Below are positions 31,658-36,219 of a stretch of 36,219 nucleotides of DNA, in pieces. The stretch is from Absicoccus intestinalis. Its GTDB lineage: Bacteria; Bacillota_I; Bacilli_A; Erysipelotrichales; Erysipelotrichaceae. Made by a program: the position numbers and the translations under genes. The notes under the pieces were generated by a model that made no database searches, was not told the origin of the DNA, and worked only from the letters and a program-made list of their open reading frames with translations. The DNA lies in assembly GCF_033971885.1 (NCBI RefSeq), contig NZ_JALBUS010000021.1, positions 1-36,219 of the forward strand, read 5' to 3'. Every line of letters begins with the position of its first letter. Position 1 is the first letter of the stretch.

Positions 31658-32199
31658 TACAAGATGATGTCGCTAAAGTGTTAGTGAGTGAAGCAGAAAT
31701 AGAAAATAAATGCAAAGAATTAGCGCAACAGATTGAAGCCGATTATGTGAAAAAGGGACAAGTACCCATTATCGTGGGTTTATTAAAGGGTAGTGTGCCT
31801 TTTATGGCTGAATTGATCAAATATTTTACTTTTGATTGTGAAATTGATTTTATGAAAGTCAGTTCTTACGAAGGAACACGTTCGATTGGGGATGTGCGTA
31901 TCGATATGGATATGACACTTTCTACCAAAGGACGTCCGATCCTTTTAGTAGAAGATATCATTGATACCGGTCGTACCTTGGTTTCTGTGAAAAAGATGTT
32001 CAAAAATAAAGGCGCAACGGATGTAAAAGTTGTTTCCTTATTGGATAAACCAAGTCGTCGTACATTTGATATCAATGCGGATTATGTGGGTTTTTCGGTT
32101 CCCGATGAATTCGTTGTGGGTTATGGTTTGGACTATAATCAAAAATATCGAAATTTACCATTTATTGGTGTATTGAAACCAGAAATCTACGAAGATTAA
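31654..32199 (+). CDS. hpt: Hypoxanthine-guanine phosphoribosyltransferase
   Basis: This enzyme makes IMP and GMP from hypoxanthine or guanine and PRPP. The 181-residue protein has the PRPP-binding motif LLVEDIIDTGRTL near 96-108, FMKVSSYEGTRSIGDVRI, and the base-contact segment DYVGFSVPDEFVVGYGLDYNQKYRNLPFIG. AAGGAGA precedes the ATG, which overlaps the tilS stop. It forms a salvage route with the NCS2 permease, deoD and prs elsewhere in the window. Confidence 0.96.
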   Translation: MIQDDVAKVLVSEAEIENKCKELAQQIEADYVKKGQVPIIVGLLKGSVPFMAELIKYFTFDCEIDFMKVSSYEGTRSIGDVRIDMDMTLSTKGRPILLVEDIIDTGRTLVSVKKMFKNKGATDVKVVSLLDKPSRRTFDINADYVGFSVPDEFVVGYGLDYNQKYRNLPFIGVLKPEIYED

Positions 32200-32210
32200 G
32201 GGGGCTCATT

Positions 32211-34187
32211 ATGAAGAGAAATTGGCTTAATTATTTGCCAACGATTTTTGTGATTTGTATAATCGTCAGTTTATTGGCATATAACGTACAAGGCAATACC
32301 GTACAAATGAATTATACCCAATTTGAATCATTGAGTAAGCATGCAACATTTGATGATTCGAGCTTGGATATCAATGATACGGTGATCAAAGTATCCGGTA
32401 CGTATGATGACACCAACAAAAAAGGGAATGATCCAGTAGAATATAGTGTCATTGTTCCGAATACTGATGAAAATATCCAATGGTTAAAAGAGAAATTATC
32501 GAAAGATGGTGGCAGCATTACGATCAGTGATCCACATTCTGGTGATATATGGGTCAATTTATTGGCACAATTTTTGCCATTTTTGATCGTTGCGATCTTC
32601 TTCTACTACATGTTTAGCCGAATGGGCGGTGGTGGCTCACAAAATAAGGCGTTTGAATTTGCGAAGTCACGGGCCAATATGGAACAAAATGTAAAGACAC
32701 GTTTTAAAGATGTGGCTGGTTGTGAAGAAGAAAAAGAAGAAGTAAAAGAAGTCATTGATTATTTACGTTCACCCAAGAAATTTACCGATATGGGTGCTCA
32801 TATTCCAAAGGGCATCTTGATGGTGGGGCCACCTGGAACCGGTAAAACATTATTGGCCAAAGCCGTAGCTGGTGAAGCCAATGTCCCATTTTTCTCGATT
32901 TCTGGTTCGGATTTCGTGGAAATGTTTGTCGGTACGGGTGCGAGTCGTGTTCGTGATATGTTCAAGAATGCACAAAAAGCAGCTCCATGTATCATTTTTA
33001 TTGATGAAATCGATGCGGTAGGTCGTCAGCGTGGTGCCGGTATGGGCGGCGGCAATGACGAACGTGAACAAACATTGAACCAGTTATTGGTGGAAATGGA
33101 TGGTATGACCGATAATAGCGGTATAGTCGTTATTGCTGCTACAAACCGTCCCGATATCTTAGACCCTGCATTATTGCGTAGTGGTCGTTTTGATCGTCGT
33201 ATCACCGTAACATTACCAGATATCAAAGGTCGTGAAGAAATTCTAAAGGTACATGCCCGCAATAAGAAATTAGCGCCGGATGTTTCTTTACATAATTTAG
33301 CGCAGCGTTGTCCTGGTTTTTCTGGTGCGGATCTTGCCAATGTATTAAATGAAGGAGCCATCTTAGCCGTTCGTAATAAAGAACATCAAATTACGATGGA
33401 TGATCTAGATGAAGCCATCGATCGTGTCATGATGGGTCCAGCAAAGAAATCCAAGAAATACAATACAATGGATAAGAAATTGGTTGCGTATCATGAGGCA
33501 GGGCATGCCGTCATTGGTTTGAAGTTAGAAGATGCTGAAAAGGTGCAAAAAGTAACGATCATTCCGCGTGGTGAAGCCGGTGGTTATAACTTGATGACAC
33601 CAAAAGAAGAAAAATATTTCCATCGTAAGAGTGAATTATTAGCCCAAATTACTGGTTTATTGGGTGGTCGTACGGCCGAAGAATTGGTGTTTGGTGAAGT
33701 GAGTGCCGGTGCTGTCAACGATATCGAACAATTGACCAAATTGGCAAAAAATATGGTTCGTGTCTATGGTATGTCGAGTTTAGGACCAATCCAATATGCC
33801 GATCCACAAGGAAATGTGTTCTTAGGACGTGATTATACCCAAGGTGGATCTTATTCCGAAGGCGTTGCTGGTGAAATTGATAAAGAAGTTCGTAGTATCG
33901 TGCATCAATGTGAAGTACAATGTCGCAAGATCCTAACGGAAAATCGAGATTTATTGGATCTGATCGCAAAGAACTTGTATGAACATGAAACATTGACCAA
34001 TGAAGAAATCATGAATTTGATGAAATTTGGAGAATTAAAAGATCCAAATCAAGAGCCAGAAGAGCCAACTTTACCTCCGGTTCCGGATCAGACAGAACCA
34101 GAAAAAGAAGATAGTGAAGAACCAAAAGGCATCGATCAAAAAGATATAGACGATGCGTTCAATGAGCTCACAAAACGAAAAGATTAG
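32211..34187 (+). CDS. ftsH: ATP-dependent zinc metalloprotease FtsH
   Basis: This membrane-bound AAA+ protease degrades misassembled membrane proteins and regulators. The 658-residue protein has a first membrane helix (about 8-25), an extracytoplasmic domain, and a second helix (about 114-133). The AAA module has GPPGTGKTLLAKA near 205-217, Walker B IIFIDEIDAVGRQRG and the SRH RPDILDPALLRSGRFDR. The zinc protease site is HEAGH near 428-432, with the third ligand in the VNDIEQLTKLA helix. The C-terminal tail is acidic and Pro/Glu-rich. GGGGG lies upstream of the ATG. It is 11 bases after hpt. Confidence 0.97.
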   Translation: MKRNWLNYLPTIFVICIIVSLLAYNVQGNTVQMNYTQFESLSKHATFDDSSLDINDTVIKVSGTYDDTNKKGNDPVEYSVIVPNTDENIQWLKEKLSKDGGSITISDPHSGDIWVNLLAQFLPFLIVAIFFYYMFSRMGGGGSQNKAFEFAKSRANMEQNVKTRFKDVAGCEEEKEEVKEVIDYLRSPKKFTDMGAHIPKGILMVGPPGTGKTLLAKAVAGEANVPFFSISGSDFVEMFVGTGASRVRDMFKNAQKAAPCIIFIDEIDAVGRQRGAGMGGGNDEREQTLNQLLVEMDGMTDNSGIVVIAATNRPDILDPALLRSGRFDRRITVTLPDIKGREEILKVHARNKKLAPDVSLHNLAQRCPGFSGADLANVLNEGAILAVRNKEHQITMDDLDEAIDRVMMGPAKKSKKYNTMDKKLVAYHEAGHAVIGLKLEDAEKVQKVTIIPRGEAGGYNLMTPKEEKYFHRKSELLAQITGLLGGRTAEELVFGEVSAGAVNDIEQLTKLAKNMVRVYGMSSLGPIQYADPQGNVFLGRDYTQGGSYSEGVAGEIDKEVRSIVHQCEVQCRKILTENRDLLDLIAKNLYEHETLTNEEIMNLMKFGELKDPNQEPEEPTLPPVPDQTEPEKEDSEEPKGIDQKDIDDAFNELTKRKD

Positions 34188-34210
34188 ACGCCTTATGCGT
34201 CTTTTCTTTT
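34182..34210 (+). terminator. ftsH terminator
   Basis: AGACGC and GCGTCT pair across a CTTAT loop and are followed by TTTTCTTTT. The ftsH stop codon is in the left arm. hslO begins 18 bases later, so some read-through or an internal promoter is likely. Confidence 0.8.
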
Positions 34211-34227
34211 ATAGAAGGGATATGTAT

Positions 34228-35121
34228 ATGAAAGATCAATTATTAAAGGCATTGGTATGTCAAGGACGAGTACGTCTTTATATCGCAAGAACAACGGATC
34301 TAGTGCAAGAAGCACGCAATCGTTTTGATTTATATCCATGTGCATCTGCTGCTTTAGGAAGGACCTTGTCGGTAGGTACGATGATGGGTTCTATGTTGAA
34401 AAGTGATCAGGAAATGTTGACGATCACCATCAATGGTCATGGTCCCATTGGTACAGTCATGGTGGATGCTTATGCGAATGGGAATGTACGTGGTTTTGTT
34501 TCGAATCCACATGTTCCGACACAAAAGAAAGAGGATGGCCATTTGGATGTTGGTGGAGCCGTCGGTACGAATGGTACCTTGACGGTCACAAAAGATCTAC
34601 ATATGGAAGAAAATTGGACCGGTACGGTTGCTTTACAGTCAGGAGAGATTGGTGAGGATTTTGCGTATTATTTCACGTTAAGTGAGCAAATTCCTACGGC
34701 TGTCGATGTCGGTGTATTGGTTGGTGCGGATCATCATATTATTTCGAGTGGAGCTATGATCATTCAAATGTTACCGGATGCCACCGAAACGGATATTGCG
34801 ATTTGTGAACACGTCTTGCAGGGATTAAAACCAATGTCACAAATCATGCAAGAATACGATGATTCCAGTTTGGAACAATTGGCCATCGACATGTTTGAGG
34901 ATGTGCAGATCCTTGGTACACAGGATATCCAATATTGGTGTCCTTGTTCGAAAACGCGAATGGCACGGGCTTTATCGACCATTGCCGATCACGATCTAGA
35001 AGCTCTGATCCATGAAGATCATGGGGCTGAAGTGACTTGTAACTTTTGTAATGAAGTCTACCAATTTAGTGAACAAGAATTGGTTGATATTTTGGAGATG
35101 AAACATGCCACACGTAGTTAA
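34228..35121 (+). CDS. hslO: Redox-regulated chaperone Hsp33
   Basis: Hsp33 is a holdase switched on when oxidation releases its zinc. The 297-residue protein has the C-terminal zinc switch Cys238-x-Cys240 and Cys271-x-x-Cys274, matching the family CxC...CxxC pattern, and the N-terminal domain motif ASAALGRTLSVGTMMG. The ATG at 34228 is chosen because AAGGG lies eight bases upstream; longer frames run back into ftsH and its terminator. Its end overlaps dusB by 17 bases. Confidence 0.95.
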   Translation: MKDQLLKALVCQGRVRLYIARTTDLVQEARNRFDLYPCASAALGRTLSVGTMMGSMLKSDQEMLTITINGHGPIGTVMVDAYANGNVRGFVSNPHVPTQKKEDGHLDVGGAVGTNGTLTVTKDLHMEENWTGTVALQSGEIGEDFAYYFTLSEQIPTAVDVGVLVGADHHIISSGAMIIQMLPDATETDIAICEHVLQGLKPMSQIMQEYDDSSLEQLAIDMFEDVQILGTQDIQYWCPCSKTRMARALSTIADHDLEALIHEDHGAEVTCNFCNEVYQFSEQELVDILEMKHATRS

Positions 35122-36061
35122 AATTGGGGATGTGACATTAAAAAATAATGTGGTAGTGGCCCCGATGGCCGGCATTTCCAATATTGCTTTTCGTAAAATC
35201 AGCAAAGCATTGGGTGCGGGTTTGGTCTGCAATGAAATGGTGAGCGATAAGGCATTGTTTTATGGTTCAAAGAAAACCGAAGCAATGTGCATTTGTGATG
35301 AAAACGAACATCCAGTTAGTTTTCAATTGTTTGGTCATGATATCGAATCCGTGGTCTATGCAGGAAAATATCTAGACCAACAAACGGATTGTGACATCAT
35401 TGACTTCAATATGGGGTGTCCGGTCAATAAGGTCATAAAAGCTCGTGCGGGGGCGTATTTGATGAAAGATATCGATTATGCCAAAGAATTGATGGATGCG
35501 CTTGTGCATGCGGTCCATAAACCTGTGAGTGTGAAAATGCGCATTGGTTTTGATCAAGAACATATCAATTGTGTAGCTCTTGCCCAAGCATTGGAATCGG
35601 TGGGGGTACAAGCTATTGCACTGCATGGGCGTACGCGATCTCAAATGTATGAAGGAAAAGCTCAATGGGAATATATTCAAGCCGTCAAAGAAGCTGTGTC
35701 GATTCCCGTGATTGGCAATGGGGATGTGCGTAGTGTGCAAGATTATTGGGATATACAAAAACAAACTGGCTGTGATGCTGTCATGATTGGTCGTGGGATC
35801 GTGGGCAACCCTTTTTTGATCCAAGATTGTGTGAATGGAAAAGAAGCAGAGCATACCTACGCACAACGGATGGATATGTGTTGGCAACATGCCACCTTAT
35901 TGGCGGCCTATAAAGGTGAAAAGGCAGCCATACGTGAAATGCGTGGTTTAGCGAGTTGGTATTTTAAGGGGTTGCCAAATTCTCATGGTTTTAAAGATCG
36001 TTGTTCGAAGATGCAAAGTTTAGAGGATCTCCATGCGATTTTAGAGGCTTATCAATCTTGA
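35105..36061 (+). CDS. dusB: tRNA-dihydrouridine synthase (DusB-type)
   Basis: This FMN enzyme reduces uridines to dihydrouridine in tRNA D-loops using NADPH. The 318-residue protein has VVVAPMAGISNIAFR at 16-30, the catalytic Cys105 in FNMGCPVNKV, KMRIGFD, ALHGRTRSQMYEGKAQW, and the FMN-phosphate site IPVIGNGDVRS...GCDAVMIGRGIVGNPF. It overlaps hslO and ends about 30 bases before an rRNA promoter. In Bacillus, too, dusB lies near the end of this cluster just upstream of an rRNA operon. Confidence 0.95.
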   Translation: MPHVVKIGDVTLKNNVVVAPMAGISNIAFRKISKALGAGLVCNEMVSDKALFYGSKKTEAMCICDENEHPVSFQLFGHDIESVVYAGKYLDQQTDCDIIDFNMGCPVNKVIKARAGAYLMKDIDYAKELMDALVHAVHKPVSVKMRIGFDQEHINCVALAQALESVGVQAIALHGRTRSQMYEGKAQWEYIQAVKEAVSIPVIGNGDVRSVQDYWDIQKQTGCDAVMIGRGIVGNPFLIQDCVNGKEAEHTYAQRMDMCWQHATLLAAYKGEKAAIREMRGLASWYFKGLPNSHGFKDRCSKMQSLEDLHAILEAYQS

Positions 36062-36093
36062 ATACGCTTACATGAATTTTTTTAAAAAAATAG

Positions 36094-36122
36094 TTGCATA
36101 AGGCAGATAGATTTGATAATAT
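36094..36122 (+). promoter_or_regulatory. rRNA operon promoter
   Basis: TTGCAT (36094-36099), a 17-base spacer and TAATAT (36117-36122) form a promoter directly upstream of a pre-16S-like leader. Confidence 0.75.
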
Positions 36123-36219
36123 AACTGAGCACGCGAAAGCGTGACGATCTTTGAAAACTGAACAGGAAACCAAGAAACACGTCAATTTCGAGAAAGAAAC
36201 AAACGATGTCAGGAACATC
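36123..36219 (+). other. 5' leader of an rRNA operon (pre-16S), truncated by the window end
   Basis: The region holds a stable hairpin CACGC-GAAA-GCGTG at about 36130-36143. It continues with GATCTTTGAAAACTGAAC, which matches the boxA-type antitermination and leader sequence found before 16S genes in Bacillota. The rest has no open reading frame of note. A 16S rRNA gene is expected just beyond the window. The start of mature 16S is not visible. Confidence 0.8.

Noticed and set aside
35372..35890. 172-codon minus-strand open frame opposite dusB.
   Set aside because: It lies across the conserved DusB catalytic region and has His-rich shadow composition.
1..36219. Defence island, prophage, insertion sequence, CRISPR array or biosynthetic cluster.
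   Set aside because: No transposase, integrase, phage structural gene, regularly spaced repeats or cluster of accessory enzymes was seen; nearly all genes are conserved housekeeping genes with even composition.

Overview
The window looks like housekeeping chromosome from a low-GC Bacillota bacterium, most likely an Erysipelotrichales/Erysipelotrichaceae-type gut lineage. That is an inference from a glmS ribozyme, RNase M5, AddAB, ComFA/ComFC, a TagO-type transferase, a DUF1146 protein and Bacillus-like gene order. No marker was compared with a database. Coding density is very high, with many overlaps of a few bases and short gaps. I see no insertion sequence, prophage, CRISPR array, tRNA gene or complete rRNA gene. 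The window ends inside the leader of an rRNA operon.

Left part (1-10.8 kb): the tail of an unidentified structured RNA with a terminator; the glmS ribozyme and glmS; a DUF5662 gene on the minus strand; rpmE; the competence pair comFA-comFC; a 419-residue single-pass membrane protein with coiled coils; then a glmU-prs-arsC-like run. The GlmU lacks the catalytic part of its acetyltransferase domain. A minus-strand pair follows (glucosaminidase-type wall hydrolase and TatD).

Middle part (10.8-24.6 kb): prfA-prmC-map plus a small unknown gene form a translation cluster. A HAD phosphatase and a cytidylate-kinase-like protein diverge from a 38-base gap. A long minus-strand block holds deoD, a COG2509-type FAD protein, addB, addA and an NCS2 purine permease, so purine salvage genes sit around the recombination nuclease.

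Right part (24.6-36.2 kb): a YitT-type membrane protein, then rnmV-rsmA-ispE (the Bacillus order), then an envelope module (DUF1146, a degenerate MreB-like protein, TagO). Next come a solo PemK/MazF-like protein and tilS-hpt-ftsH-hslO-dusB, leading into an rRNA promoter and boxA-like leader.

The most interesting signals are these. Five genes have a -10 hexamer ending exactly six bases before the ATG and no Shine-Dalgarno site, which suggests leaderless mRNAs. GlmU is truncated. An MreB paralogue has lost its nucleotide-binding signatures. The 419-residue protein has four T-x-V-[IF] motifs in its cytoplasmic tail. There is an unidentified RNA at the left edge. I found no self-evident new multi-gene system.
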